A DNA stretch of 64,000 bases from the NCBI GenBank assembly GCA_963754305.1, contig CAVWFR010000002.1, forward strand, positions 62,001 to 126,000. The letters are read 5' to 3'. The translations under genes were made by a program, and so were the position numbers. This document shows, piece by piece, positions 40,772-50,774 of the stretch (position 1 is its first letter; every line of letters begins with the position of its first letter). Under the pieces are notes generated by a model that saw only the letters and a list, made by a program, of their open reading frames with translations, did no database searches and was not told where the DNA came from. The DNA comes from DATEDA01 sp963754305. Lineage in GTDB: Bacteria; Pseudomonadota; Gammaproteobacteria; Burkholderiales; SG8-39.

Positions 40772-41698
40772 CTAAGCGAAGCCCAGCCGGCGTTCCTTCG
40801 TGCGCACCAGCCCCGAGATGACCTCGTTGTAAGGCGCCGATAGCCCCAAGCTTTGCGCGGCGGGCGGAATCGCGCCGTTGATCGCGTCGATCTCGGAGCG
40901 ACGCCGGGCGAGGTGGTCGAGCAGCATGGACGGCCGCGCGTTCGGAATCTTCGAGCCGAAGTCGCGGACGTAGGCGTCGCTGTCGTCGAACGAGAGCTTG
41001 ATCCTGCGCCCGCGCGCCACGGCGTACGCCTCGCGTGCGCAGCCCGAGGCGATGCGCCAGGCGTCGGGATCGTCCATGACCTCGCCCACCGTGCGCTCGG
41101 TGACCGCGCAGGTGCCCGAGAAGCAGACGTTGCAGATCAGCTTCTCCCAAACGAGCTGGTCGATGTCGTCGAAGCACTTCACGCGAAAGCCCGCGGCGCG
41201 CCATATCTCGGCGATTGCTTCGAGCCGCGGCGTCACCGGTCCGGCGAGCTCGCCGAGGCGCACCAGCTCCATGCCGTTGTGGTGCGCGTGGCCGGGGCCG
41301 CGCATCGACGCGCCGAAGCCGCCGACCACGCCGACCGCGACCCGCTCGCGCCCGAGGACGCTCGCGGTCGCGTCGGGGCCGCCGAGCCCGTTCTGGATCG
41401 AAAGCACGACCGTGTCGGCGCGGACGAGCGGCTTTGCCGATTCCGCGGCGGCCTTCACGTCGCGCGCTTTGGTCGCAATGATCACGAGATCGCAGGGGCC
41501 GGCGTCGGCCGCCTCGCGCGTGGCGTTCACGCGCACGGTCCGGTCGCCGGAGGCGCCCTCGACGCGCAGGCCCCGGTCGCGCATCGCCGCCACGTGCTCG
41601 GGCCAGGCGTCCACCGCCCACACCTCGTTGCCGGCGTCGGCGAGGAGCGCGGCGTAGACCGAGCCCATCGCGCCGGTACCCAGGATTGCGATCTTCAT
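40772..41698 (-). CDS. Ketopantoate reductase family protein (2-dehydropantoate 2-reductase-like)
   Basis: A 308-residue NADPH-dependent reductase. The Rossmann motif ILGTGAMGSVYAALLADAG opens the protein; FASMRGPGHAHHNG and WEKLICNVCFSGTCAV carry the catalytic lysine region (EKL) of the family. It lies between a Bug receptor and the short PYROXD2-like gene, away from other pantothenate genes, so it may be a paralogue acting on another 2-keto acid. Stop at 40772 and the next gene start are 50 bp apart. Confidence 0.85.
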   Translation of the reverse strand: MKIAILGTGAMGSVYAALLADAGNEVWAVDAWPEHVAAMRDRGLRVEGASGDRTVRVNATREAADAGPCDLVIIATKARDVKAAAESAKPLVRADTVVLSIQNGLGGPDATASVLGRERVAVGVVGGFGASMRGPGHAHHNGMELVRLGELAGPVTPRLEAIAEIWRAAGFRVKCFDDIDQLVWEKLICNVCFSGTCAVTERTVGEVMDDPDAWRIASGCAREAYAVARGRRIKLSFDDSDAYVRDFGSKIPNARPSMLLDHLARRRSEIDAINGAIPPAAQSLGLSAPYNEVISGLVRTKERRLGFA

Positions 41699-41704
41699 GG
41701 CCCT

Positions 41705-42670
41705 CTATTGCTCGATCTTGATGTTGGCATCGCGGACGATCGCCGCGTAGCGGTCCTGCTCGCGCCGCATGAAGGCGGCCATCTCCTCGGGCGACGCACT
41801 CGACACGGTGTCCATGCCCAGACTGAGGTAGCGCTCCTTCAGATCCTCCGCGAGCAGCGCCTTCTGGATCGCGGCCGAGAGCCGCACGAGGATCTCGCGC
41901 GGCGTCCCCGGCGGCGCGGCATATCCGACCCACGCCGCGGCGTCGTAGCCCGGGACGCCGGCGGCCTCCGCGAGCGGCGGAACCTCCGGCAAGGCCGCGG
42001 TGCGCTGCGCCGTCGACACCCCGTACGCCTTGAGGCGTCCGGCCCTCACGTGCGCGCCGGTCGCGGCCACGGTCTCGATCGTGTACGCGATCTCGCCGTT
42101 CATGATGTCGGTGAGCGCCGGTACGGTGCCCTTGTACGGCACGTGGCGTGCCTTGAGCTGCGCCATCGAGTTGAAGAGCTCGGTGAAGAGATGCGCCGTC
42201 GCGCCGGTGCCGGAGGACGAGAAGGTGTACTTGTCGGGATTGGCCTTGACGAGTGCGACGAATGCCTTCGCGTCCGCCGCCGGGAAGGAGGGATGGGTGA
42301 CGAGCGCGAACGGCACGCGCGCGATCAGGCTCACCGGCGCCAGGTCCTTCAACGGATCGTAGGGCGTCTTCTGCAGCACCGGCATGATCGAGATCGGCCC
42401 GCTCGAGGCCGCGAGCAGCGTGTAGCCGTCCGGCGCGGCCTTGGCGACGGCATCGGTCCCGATCGAGCCGCCGGCGCCCGGCCGGTTGTCGGCGACGAAG
42501 GGTTGCCCGAGCGCCTCCTGCAGCTTCTGTGCGACGAGCCGCGCGGCGAGATCGGTCGCCTGTCCGGGCGGCCACGGGACGATGACCCGGACCGCGCGGG
42601 TGGGATACTGCTGTGCGGATGCTGCGCCCGCGAACAACAGCGCCATTATCAATATGGTTGTGCGCCGCAT
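41705..42670 (-). CDS. Bug-family tripartite tricarboxylate transporter receptor (5 of 5)
   Basis: A 321-residue periplasmic binding protein. The ATG at 42670 has AGGAGG four bases upstream and is followed by a signal peptide ending AGAASAQ. Bug blocks: YPTRAVRVIVPWPPGQATD, VADNRPGAGGSIGTDAVAKA, HVPYKGTVPALTDIMNGEI, LPEVPPLAEAAGVPGYD. Only 6 bases separate it from the ketopantoate reductase-like gene, so both are in one operon with the PYROXD2-like gene upstream. This context suggests import of a carboxylic acid for a short catabolic route. Confidence 0.9.
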   Translation of the reverse strand: MRRTTILIMALLFAGAASAQQYPTRAVRVIVPWPPGQATDLAARLVAQKLQEALGQPFVADNRPGAGGSIGTDAVAKAAPDGYTLLAASSGPISIMPVLQKTPYDPLKDLAPVSLIARVPFALVTHPSFPAADAKAFVALVKANPDKYTFSSSGTGATAHLFTELFNSMAQLKARHVPYKGTVPALTDIMNGEIAYTIETVAATGAHVRAGRLKAYGVSTAQRTAALPEVPPLAEAAGVPGYDAAAWVGYAAPPGTPREILVRLSAAIQKALLAEDLKERYLSLGMDTVSSASPEEMAAFMRREQDRYAAIVRDANIKIEQ

Positions 42671-42766
42671 ACGGCCTCCTCGTTGTTGACGACCCTTCTC
42701 CTCGGACGACTGTAGCTTGAAAGGCCGCGGCGCGTGCAAGGCGGCGCCGGAAGGCGCCGACCGCGG

Positions 42767-44345
42767 TTACGCGCCCGTCCCGCAGGATCGCCAGCGCGGC
42801 GAGCCGCCCCGGCGCCCCCATGACGCCGCCGCCGGGATGCGTTCCGGATCCGCATTGCCAGAGCCCGTCGACCGGTGTCCGGTACTTCGCCCACTCCGGC
42901 ACCGGGCGCAGGAAAAAGATCTGCTGCAGGCTCAGCTCGCCGTGGAAGATGTTGCCCTCGCTGATGCCTACGAGGCGCTCGATCTCGTCGGGCGTGACGA
43001 TCTGCCGATGGAGGATGGCGCGCTTGATGTTGGGCGCGTACTCGGCGAGGGTGTCGATGACCGCGTCGCCGAAGGCCTCGCGGCGCGCGGGTGTCCAGCC
43101 GCCGTTGAGATGATAGGGCGCGTACTGCGCGAAGATCGACATGACATGCTTTCCCGGCGGCGCCATGGACGGATCGATCATCGACGGGATGATGATGTCC
43201 AGGTAGGGGCGCTTGGAGAACTCGCCGTATTTCGCCTCGTCGTAGGCGCGCTCGAGATAGTCGACGCTCGGGCTGATCGAGATCGCGCCGCGCAGGTGCG
43301 GGCCCGCGCCGGGCAGGCAGGTGAACTCGGGCAGCTCGCCGAGGGCCAGATTCACCTTGGCGGATGCGCCGCGGAACCTGAACCGGCGGATCGAGTCCAC
43401 GAACGGCCCCGGCAGATGTTTCTCGCCGAGCAGTCCGAGGAACGTCCGCCGGGGATCCGCGTTCGAGATCACGCGCGCGGCGCGGATCTCGTCGCCGTTC
43501 TCCAGCGCCACGCCGACCGCGCGCCCGCTCTCGACGATGACGTGGGCGACCGGCGCCTCGGTTCGGATCTCGGCACCCCCCGCACGGGCCGCGCCCGCGA
43601 TCGCCGCGCTGACCGAGCCGTTCCCGCCCTTCGCGAAGCCCCACGCGCGGAACACGCCGTCGAGCTCGCCCATGTAGTGGTGCAGAAGGACGTAAGCGGT
43701 TCCCGGCGAGCGCGGCCCGAGGAGCGCGCCGATGATCCCGCTCGCGGATTTCGTTCCTTTCAGCGCCGGGGTCTCGAACCATTCGTCGAGGTAGTCGGCA
43801 GCGCTCATCGTGAGCAGCTTGTGGAGCGCGTGGAATCGCTCGGGACCGAGGCCGCGGAAGTACTTCCCGAGCCGGGCGAGGCCGAGTAGGTCGCGCGGCG
43901 CGAGCGAGGTGGGGTCGGGCGGGGTCATGCCGAGAAGCGGCTTCGCCGCGCGCGCCATCTGATGCATCAGCAGCCCGAACTCGTCGTACGCCTCCGCATC
44001 GCGGAGCGAATGGCGCGCGAGCTCCCGCCGGTTCTGGTCGTGGTCGTTCCACTGCGCCAGGTAGTCGCCGTTCGGGAGAGGAGTGAGCGTGCTCTCGAGC
44101 GGCAGGACGTGGAGGCCGTGGCGCGGGAGGTCGAGGTCGCGGATGATCTCCGGCCGCAGCAGGCTCACCACGTAGGAGAACACCGAGAACCGGAAGCCCG
44201 GGAAGACCTCCTCGCTCAATGCTGCGCCGCCGACGCGCTCGCGCCGTTCGAGCACGACGACGCGCTTACCCGCGCGCGCGAGATAGGCCGCGCAGACGAG
44301 GCCGTTGTGGCCGCCGCCGATGATGAGGGCGTCGTACTTCGTCAT
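42767..44345 (-). CDS. FAD-dependent oxidoreductase, PYROXD2-like (long paralogue, stop probably lost by frameshift)
   Basis: About 525 residues. FAD motif ALIIGGGHNGLVCAAYLARAG at the start; then FSVFSYVVSLLRP, LLGPRSPGTAYVLLHHYMGE, GGNGSVSAAIAGAAR, RVISNADPRRTFLGLLG, LWQCGSGTHPGGGVMGAPG close to the end. In the frame as given no stop follows ILRDGRVTA; reading continues for hundreds of codons through the next two genes. A one-base deletion at the GGGCGCG run would place TAA at 42769-42767, a natural end. I take that as the real end. The start codon directly follows a palindromic repeat. Confidence 0.78.
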
Positions 44346-44400
44346 GTTCGTCGTCCCGGCGAACGCCGGAACCCAGTGCGGCATCTCCTGCACTCCGGCG
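44346..44400. repeat. Dispersed palindromic repeat, family B, copy 1
   Basis: CGTCCCGGCGAACGCCGGAA with the dyad CCGGCG-AA-CGCCGG, then ACCCAGTG. It belongs to the widespread GTCATTCCCGGCG...CCCAGTG class of extragenic palindromes. A second, double copy is at 55459-55524. It fills most of the gap between two minus-strand genes and supplies the leader of the downstream gene. Confidence 0.65.
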
Positions 44401-44420
44401 TTCGGCGGAGCGACGGTGGC

Positions 44421-45608
44421 TCACGCACGCTTGCGCTCCGGGTCGAAGAACGGCTTCTTCGCCACCCGCGCCGCGGCGCGCTTGCGCCGGTGCTCCACCG
44501 TGACCTCCATCTCCACCGGCGTACCCGGTTTCGACCAACCCGCCTGCACGTGCGCGAGCGCGATGTAAGCTTTCAGAAGCGGCGACCAGACCCCGCTTGT
44601 CGCATAGCCGATCTGGCCGACGCTCGCATAGAGCGGAATGCTCGTGCGCCACGCGACCGCGGGCAGGCGCGGCGCGAGGCCAAGCTCGGCGTAGAGCCGC
44701 TCCAGAGAATCCCACTCGACCTCGATGCCCACGAACCGCCACTCAGCGCCTCGCTGCGCTTCCGCGGCGAGCGCCCGCCTCCCGACAAAATTCTCCTTGT
44801 CGAGATCGACCGTCCAGCCGAGGTCCAGCTCGAACGGCGACGAGCTCTGGCTCTCGATCAAGGTCCGGTTCGCGGGCACATAGTCGACGTCGATGAGCAT
44901 CAGCCCCGCCTCGATGCGCGCGACGTCGAGCGCGAGCATGCCGGCGGGGGTGATGCCGTACGGCGTGCCGGCCTCGATGAGCGCATCCCACACCGGCAGC
45001 GCATCGCGCGGGTCGAGCCAGATCTCGAAGCCGAGGTCGCCGGTGTAGCCGGTGCGCGTGATCGTGACCGGGATGCCGCGGAGCTTCGCGGCGGTCAGCC
45101 GGAAATACTTCAGTCGGGCGAGGTCCGTGTCGGCGAGAGTCTGAAGAATCGTCCGCGCGAGTGGCCCCTGCAGTCCCAGCGTCGCGATCGCTGTGGACGC
45201 GTCCTCGATTGCCACTTCCAACCCGATTGCGTTGTCCTGGAACCAGCGCAGGTTCGGCTCGGCGGAGGTGACGCGGAAGGAGTGCTCGTGCAGCCGCGCG
45301 ACGGTGCCGTCGTCGAGCACCTTCCCGGCGGCATCGCACCAGGGGGTGTAAAGCACCCGCCCGGGCGACGCTTTGCCGATGTCGCGCGTCATCACGCGAT
45401 CGAGCAGGCGCGCGGCATCCTTCCCTTCCACGCGGTATTTGTATAGCGGGGACAGGTCGAAGAGCGCCGCTGCGCTGCGGATCGCGTGATACTCGCGGTC
45501 GTGCGACAGCTCATAGGAGCTCGCGACGACGAAGCCCGCCCAGCGTCGCCAGGCGTGGCTCGCGCACAGCGCCGCTGTGCGATCGTGAAACGGCGTGGTT
45601 TTCAGCAT
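44421..45608 (-). CDS. GcvT-like aminomethyltransferase family protein
   Basis: A 395-residue tetrahydrofolate-dependent protein of the GcvT/DmdA superfamily. Family blocks: YKYRVEGKDAARLLDRVMTRD (folate-binding N-terminal part), VLDDGTVARL, GLQGPLARTILQTL, TRTGYTGDLGFEIWLDP, and the C-terminal barrel VGRRALAAEAQRG. Members take methyl groups from glycine-cleavage lipoate, dimethylglycine or DMSP. No glycine-cleavage partners lie here, so a demethylase role is more likely than glycine cleavage. It ends before a palindromic repeat. Confidence 0.82.
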   Translation of the reverse strand: MLKTTPFHDRTAALCASHAWRRWAGFVVASSYELSHDREYHAIRSAAALFDLSPLYKYRVEGKDAARLLDRVMTRDIGKASPGRVLYTPWCDAAGKVLDDGTVARLHEHSFRVTSAEPNLRWFQDNAIGLEVAIEDASTAIATLGLQGPLARTILQTLADTDLARLKYFRLTAAKLRGIPVTITRTGYTGDLGFEIWLDPRDALPVWDALIEAGTPYGITPAGMLALDVARIEAGLMLIDVDYVPANRTLIESQSSSPFELDLGWTVDLDKENFVGRRALAAEAQRGAEWRFVGIEVEWDSLERLYAELGLAPRLPAVAWRTSIPLYASVGQIGYATSGVWSPLLKAYIALAHVQAGWSKPGTPVEMEVTVEHRRKRAAARVAKKPFFDPERKRA

Positions 45609-45934
45609 CGAGCCCGCGGGAATCGAGCGGGCCGATTGTCCCTGACGACAGCGAGACCCTCAAGCGAATAGCGTTCGGGATCGCGCCGCCGGACGGCGGC
45701 GCGTCTACCCGCTCTTCGCCTCGAGCCCACCGAGCGCGCGCCGGCCCAGGCGTTCGGGGACCGATGAGCGCACGAAGTGTGCGACCCGCGCGCGGAACGA
45801 TCGCCAGGCGAGGGCGCGCGTCGCCCGTTCGAGCTGGCAGATCGGGATCCGGACGATTGACGACCGGCGGTTTTGCGCGAGCGCTTCCATGCGGGTCGCC
45901 CTCGACTGCGTTCGCTTCGTAACGGTCGACCTCG
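45609..45934. other. Intergenic stretch with a GC hairpin and one weak ORF
   Basis: GCGCCGCC-GGAC-GGCGGCGC (45683-45702) is a perfect hairpin without a T-run. On the minus strand a 61-codon frame (45705-45890, MEALAQNRRSSIVRIP) ends just before it; basic residues and no family match make it doubtful, so it is not called as a gene. Nothing else is seen. Confidence 0.4.
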
Positions 45935-46231
45935 CTACTGCCTGGCGACCGGGTCGCCGCCGCGCGGCGACACGATGAGGGCGGGTAACCGCAGGTAATT
46001 CGGATTGTCCGGACTGTTCCAGGCGGCGCAGGACGATCCGTCGTGCTGGCACCGATCGCCGCTCGCGGCGCCGTCCACGCTCGAGCGCGCGGGCGTCGTG
46101 GTCGCTGCCTGGTCGATTCCCATCGCCACGGACTGTCTGCTGTTCGTCGCGACCAGGAACACCCCGGCGAGTACGGCCGCGACTGCGACGATGACGGTTC
46201 CACGGATGCTGGCGTGTCGGGGGTGGCTCAT
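45935..46231 (-). CDS. Small exported or membrane-anchored protein of unknown function
   Basis: A 98-residue product. AAGGAGG five bases before the ATG at 46231 is one of the best ribosome-binding sites in the window, so the gene is likely real. A single hydrophobic segment (VIVAVAAVLAGVFLVA, about residues 12-28) is followed by a polar domain with two cysteines (CQHDGSSCAAWNSPDNPNYL) that could form a disulfide in the periplasm. No family recognised. Confidence 0.6.
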   Translation of the reverse strand: MSHPRHASIRGTVIVAVAAVLAGVFLVATNSRQSVAMGIDQAATTTPARSSVDGAASGDRCQHDGSSCAAWNSPDNPNYLRLPALIVSPRGGDPVARQ

Positions 46232-46602
46232 GGCTGCCTCCTTAAGTGTTCTCCCCGCCATCAGCGGCCGGGTTAGCGACCAACATAGCGGCGCGCAGCT
46301 TACGAAGCGCGCACCGATCATGAAGATCGGTCGAGCTCGAACTCGAAGGCCTCTGTCGCGACGGGTAGAGGAGTAATCCAAGAGCTTGAAAACAATAGAA
46401 ATCAGCCGCACCAGAACGGGGCCGGTTCGCGCGGCAGACGCGGGCGCACGTCCGCGCCCCGACCCGGCCTGACCGGAATCGACAGGCCGGCCGGCCGGGC
46501 CTTACGGATCGACTTACAGGCGCTGCGACCCCGTGGGCTGCTGGTTCGTAACCAACTGAAAAATATGGTTGTTGCCGTCGCCAGCGCGCGCCGCCAAGTG
46601 GC
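46232..46602. other. Intergenic stretch without recognised features
   Basis: These 371 bases between two minus-strand genes contain the leader of the small exported protein gene. I see no gene, strong hairpin or repeat. It is slightly less GC-rich near 46370-46400 and 46545-46570, where promoter elements might lie. Confidence 0.4.
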
Positions 46603-49600
46603 TTACCGGAGACTCTCGTAAACGCGCTCCGTCTCCGGCGCGGGCTTCACGTTAAGAACGATAGCGAGCATCTCGCGGCAGCGCCGGTAGACCTCGATCG
46701 CATCGGCCTTCTCTCCGCGGCGCGCGAGCGACCGGATCAGCCGCCGGGAGACGGGCTCCGCGACCGGATCGAGGTCGAGCGCCCGGCGGTAGAGCTGCTC
46801 CGCGTCCTCGCCGCGCGCCTCGCTTTCAAGGTGATCGCCCGCGCGCTCGACGACGCGCATGAACCGCGCGCGCAGCCGGTCGCGATAAGCGATCGACCAG
46901 GGGTGCGGCTCCTCGTCCGCTAGAAAATGACCGCGATAGAGCTCGAGCGCGCGGCGCGCGAGCGACTCGATTCGCTCCCCGGCGGCAGCGGCGCCCGCGG
47001 CCTCGAGGCTCGCGGCGAGCGCCTCGAACGCGAAGCAATCGGTCCAGCACATGGCGCCGTTCAACGACAGCTTCGCGCCCTCGAGCTTGATCGCCTCCTC
47101 GGATCCAAGGAGCTTCCGCAACCTGTAGAGCGTTACGTCGAAGGATCGCTTGCCGGCGTCGCCCTCGGCATCCGGCCAAAGGGCGTCGACCACTGTGGCG
47201 GCGGGAACCGATGTCCCGCCGTGCGCGATCAGATATTGGAGCAGCTCGAACGGCTTCTTCGGCTTCTTCTTCCCGGTGGACGGCTCCGCGAGCCTCTCCG
47301 CCCCGTCGCGCTGCACCTCGAACGCTCCGAGGGCGCGGATCCGCAGCGGCCACGGCCAGGCATCGAGCTCGGGCGAGCGCGGCCGGAGCTTGAGCCTCGC
47401 GACGATCTTCCTCGTGTGCTCGACCTCGACACCGTTGGCGAGAGCGAGCTCCGCAAGTTCGACGAAGAGCGCGATGCTCAACAAAGGGCGCCCCGTGATA
47501 CACCGCGTTTCGCGCGCGAGCCGCATGCCTTCCCGAAGATGCGCGAGGGCCTGGTCGATATGTCCGAGACGGTGCTCCGCCACCGCGAGCAACTGGAGCG
47601 CGGGAAAGAGTGCCAGTGGGCCGTTGAGCTCGCGGGCGGCAGCCACCGCATGTTCAAGCGTCGCGCGCGCGTCCTCGTCCTCGCCCCGCGCGAGCAGGAC
47701 CATCGCTTTGGTCGCGAGCGACATCGAGAATCCGACCGAGCGTGGCGTCATGAGCGAGACAAGCTCGGAGGCCATGGACCAGGCGCCATCCGAGTCTCCG
47801 CACGCAAGCCGGGCGAGCGCGCAGTACCGAAGCTGGTTGCAACGCATCCGCGACACGAAGGTCGGGGTCTGAATCAGGCGCTCGTCCCATTTCCTCACGG
47901 CCTCGGCATCGCCCGACACGAGGGCATGACGCAGCTCCATCATCACGGGCCCCATCTGATCCACTGGATTCGCGTTCGCGTCCGCCCGCAGCAGTGCCGT
48001 CGCTTCGTGGGCGGACTCGAAGGCGCCGCTCAGGAACGCCTCGATCGATCGAACGTTGAGGAAGACGTAGCGATCGCGAACCGAAACCCCGGGCAGCGCT
48101 ACGTCCGCTTCCACGGCAGCAATCACCGACCGAAGCTTCGCGATCTCGCCCTGGTATAACCACTCGAGCCCCGCGAAGGCCGCCATGCGCACCCGCTGCC
48201 CGGGCTCGGGCAACCGGCGCGCAAGCCCGTCGGCCCGCTCGATCCCGAACGTCCAGAGTGGATGCCGGGCGGGCAGGCGGTAGTCCGCATTGAAGTTCCG
48301 GATGATCCGCGACTCGACCTGCGGATCCTTGAGCGGACCGTGGCGCTCCAGCTGCTCCTGGACCTGCGCGAGCAAGTCCTCGAGCTCGGTGGTGGAGCGC
48401 GCCGTCTGGAACAGCCAGCCGCGCGCTGCGCACGATCCGACCAGGTCGCCGGCGGCGTCGAAGAGCTCGCAGGAGCGCTCGAGCGATGCGCGAAACGTCG
48501 CATCCCGGGCCACCGCCTTGCACAGCCCCAGCCACAGGAGCAGCCATGGCGAATCGCCGACGTCCCCGGCGGGAAGCGCGTCGAGCCATGTGCGCAGCGT
48601 GTGAAACTTCGCCTGGTCGACCATCTGCTCGGCGTGACCCGCGACGAACGCCGCGAACGCTTTCCAGTCCCCGGCCTCGATCAGGAGCTCCGCTGCCGCC
48701 TCGAGCCGTCCGCTCTGCTCGAGCAGCGCCGCAGCCGCGCGCCTGAGCTCGCCGAGGGCCGCGGGTTCGAGCGCCTCGGCCGCGCGGACGATCAGAAACT
48801 CGCGAAAGAGCGGGTGGTACTCGTAGACGCTCTCGGGGCCGGGCCGGCGATCGGTGAAGAAGTTGTCGGCATGCAGGTCGGCGAGGGTGCGCGCGGCCTG
48901 CGTGTCGCCCGTCAGCGTCTGGGCGAGGGTCGCGGTCATGTGCGGCAGGAACGCCGTCCGGTACAGGAACGACTGGGTGGCCGCCGGGAGCCGCGACCAG
49001 ACCTGGCTCGCGAAGTAGTCGAACAGCTGGCGCGGTGGCTCGTTCCGCGCCCGCGCGAGATCCACGCCGCGTTGCGCCGCACGCATCATCATCACCATGC
49101 CTGCCGCCCAGCCGCGGCTCATCTCGTGCAGCGCGGAGACGTCCTCTGCGCGCCCGATCCCCCAGCTGCGGGCGAGTGCCGTGGCTTCCTCCGGGGAGAA
49201 CTGGACCACCTGCCAGTCGACGGTCGTGAACCCGGGGTGCAGGCTCCACTTCGCCAGCGCCGCGGGCGGCTCGGCCCGGCTCAGCACGACGACCCGCGCG
49301 TGCGCGGACAAGGTGATCGAGCAGGGCGACCACCAGGTCATGGAAGCGCGAATCGGGCGGGACGTCCTGGTAGTTGTCGAAGACGATGACGATCGGCTTC
49401 GCGAAGCGACCGCAGAACGCCTCGAAGAAGCGCCGCGCAAACGCTTCGAGCTCGACGAAATGCGCCGCGGTGAACGCCGGCAACGGCTCGCCCGGGTAGT
49501 CCCTGGCCGCGAGCCGGAGATAGTGGACGAAGCTCGCCAGATCGGCGTCGCTCGCATCGACCTGATACCAGATGCAGTCGAGCCCGCGCGCCTCGACGAA

Positions 49601-49822
49601 ACTCGAAACGAGCGAGGTCTTGCCCGCGCCACCCGGCCCGCTGATCCAGACGACCTTGCTCTGGAGACTCCGATCGAGCCGCGCGAACAGCCGCTCGCGC
49701 TGGATCAGTCCGCTCGCGGTCGGACGCGTGAGCTTGGCGGGGAGGGCGGGCCGCGCGGGCGCCGGCGGGCGCTGCGACCGCGTCCGTCCGGCGGTGGTCG
49801 TCCTGTCTTGCCGGGTGACCAT
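46603..49822 (-). pseudogene. Large ATPase-TPR-BTAD transcriptional regulator (single frameshift near 49313)
   Basis: Across one base shift this encodes about 1070 residues. The N-terminal part is a MalT/STAND-like ATPase: Walker A ISGPGGAGKTSLVSSF (about residues 60-75), Walker B IVIVFDNYQDV, then ARVVVLSRAEPP (sensor region). A long helical-repeat middle follows. The C-terminus has a winged helix (LRIRALGAFEVQRDGAE, KPFELLQYLIAHGG, DVTLYRLRKLLGSEEAI) and a BTAD domain (LYRGHFLADEE, RALDLDPVAEPVSRRLIRSL). The frame changes inside DHLSAHARV where an extra T occurs. Such proteins are signal-responsive activators; their target here is unknown. Confidence 0.8.
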
Positions 49823-49848
49823 GGGTCTTCCGCCGCCTCGTTCCCCCG

Positions 49849-50727
49849 TCACACGGAACGCTGCGCCCGATCCTTCTCGTTCTGGCCCTTGATCGCCTCC
49901 CGCGCGCGCTGCCAGTCCGCGTCGGTCCAGCTGCGCAGATCGTAGAAAGTGCCGGTGCCGGCGAGATGCCCGGCGCCGTCGAGCGCGATCGTCTGGCCGG
50001 TGAGCCAGTCGCAGCCGTCGGCCATCAGGAACGCGGCGAGGTTCTGCAGCTCGTGCATCGCGCCGATCCGGCCGGTGGGATTCTTCGCGGCGGCGCGCTC
50101 TTCCATCGTCTGTCCCGGATTCAGCCGCGCGCTCGTGCTCTCGACCGGGAACGGCCCCGGCGCGATCGCGTTCAGCCGGATGCCGTGCCGCGCCCATTCG
50201 ACCGCGAGCGATTCGGTCATGACGTGCAGACCCGCCTTCGACATCGCGGACGGCACGACGTACGGTGAGCCGGTCCAGATCCAGGTGACCAGGATCGACA
50301 CCACGCTGCCCTTGCGGCCGCCCGCGATCCAGCGCTTGCCGACCGCGTGCGTCACGTAGAAGGTGCCGTGCAGGACGATGTTCGCGATCGCGTCGAACCC
50401 GCGCGGCGAGAGATCCTCGGTGCGGCTGATGAAGTTGCCGGCGGCGTTGTTGACCAGGCCGTCGAGTGGCCCGCCATCGTCCCAGATCGACTGGATGGCC
50501 GCGTCGACCGCCGCGGCGTCGCGGATATCGACCGCGTGCGTGGCCACGGTCCCGCCGTGCTTCGCCGCGAGCTCGCGCGCTGCCTCGTCGAGCACGGCTT
50601 TGCGCCGGCCCCACAGATGCAGGCTCGCGCCGAGCTCGAGGTACCGGTCGGCGATCTCGCGGCCGAGGCCGGTGCCGCCGCCGGTGACGAGGATGCGCTT
50701 GCCTTTCAGCAGGTCACGCTGGAACAT
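49849..50727 (-). CDS. Short-chain dehydrogenase/reductase (2,4-dienoyl-CoA reductase-like)
   Basis: A 292-residue SDR. NADP motif ILVTGGGTGLGREIADRYLELG near the start, NNAAGNF for the NNAG motif, and the active-site region with SILVTWIWTGSPYVVPSAMSKAG, where Tyr-x-x-x-Lys is not exactly kept (Y...SAMSK: a serine stands where tyrosine is usual, as in the dienoyl-CoA reductase group). AIAPGPFPVESTSARLNPG follows, typical of that group. It lies just upstream of the large regulator in the same direction. Confidence 0.85.
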   Translation of the reverse strand: MFQRDLLKGKRILVTGGGTGLGREIADRYLELGASLHLWGRRKAVLDEAARELAAKHGGTVATHAVDIRDAAAVDAAIQSIWDDGGPLDGLVNNAAGNFISRTEDLSPRGFDAIANIVLHGTFYVTHAVGKRWIAGGRKGSVVSILVTWIWTGSPYVVPSAMSKAGLHVMTESLAVEWARHGIRLNAIAPGPFPVESTSARLNPGQTMEERAAAKNPTGRIGAMHELQNLAAFLMADGCDWLTGQTIALDGAGHLAGTGTFYDLRSWTDADWQRAREAIKGQNEKDRAQRSV

Positions 50728-50774
50728 GGCGGCAGTCACCGGGAGGACGGACGCCCGGATTCTAGCCTGCCGTG

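Noticed and set aside
40734..44393. 1219-codon frame as one fused protein
   Set aside because: Only the first 525 residues are protein-like. The rest overlaps two well-defined genes in another frame and reads as low-complexity Arg/Ala sequence.
45705..45890. 61-codon basic ORF
   Set aside because: No ribosome-binding site of note, no hydrophobic or domain pattern, and strong GC bias. Described in the intergenic entry only.
47654..50614. 986-codon frame as a separate gene
   Set aside because: It joins an out-of-frame reading of the SDR gene to the true N-terminus of the large regulator and then an out-of-frame remainder. It helped to place the frameshift but is not a gene.
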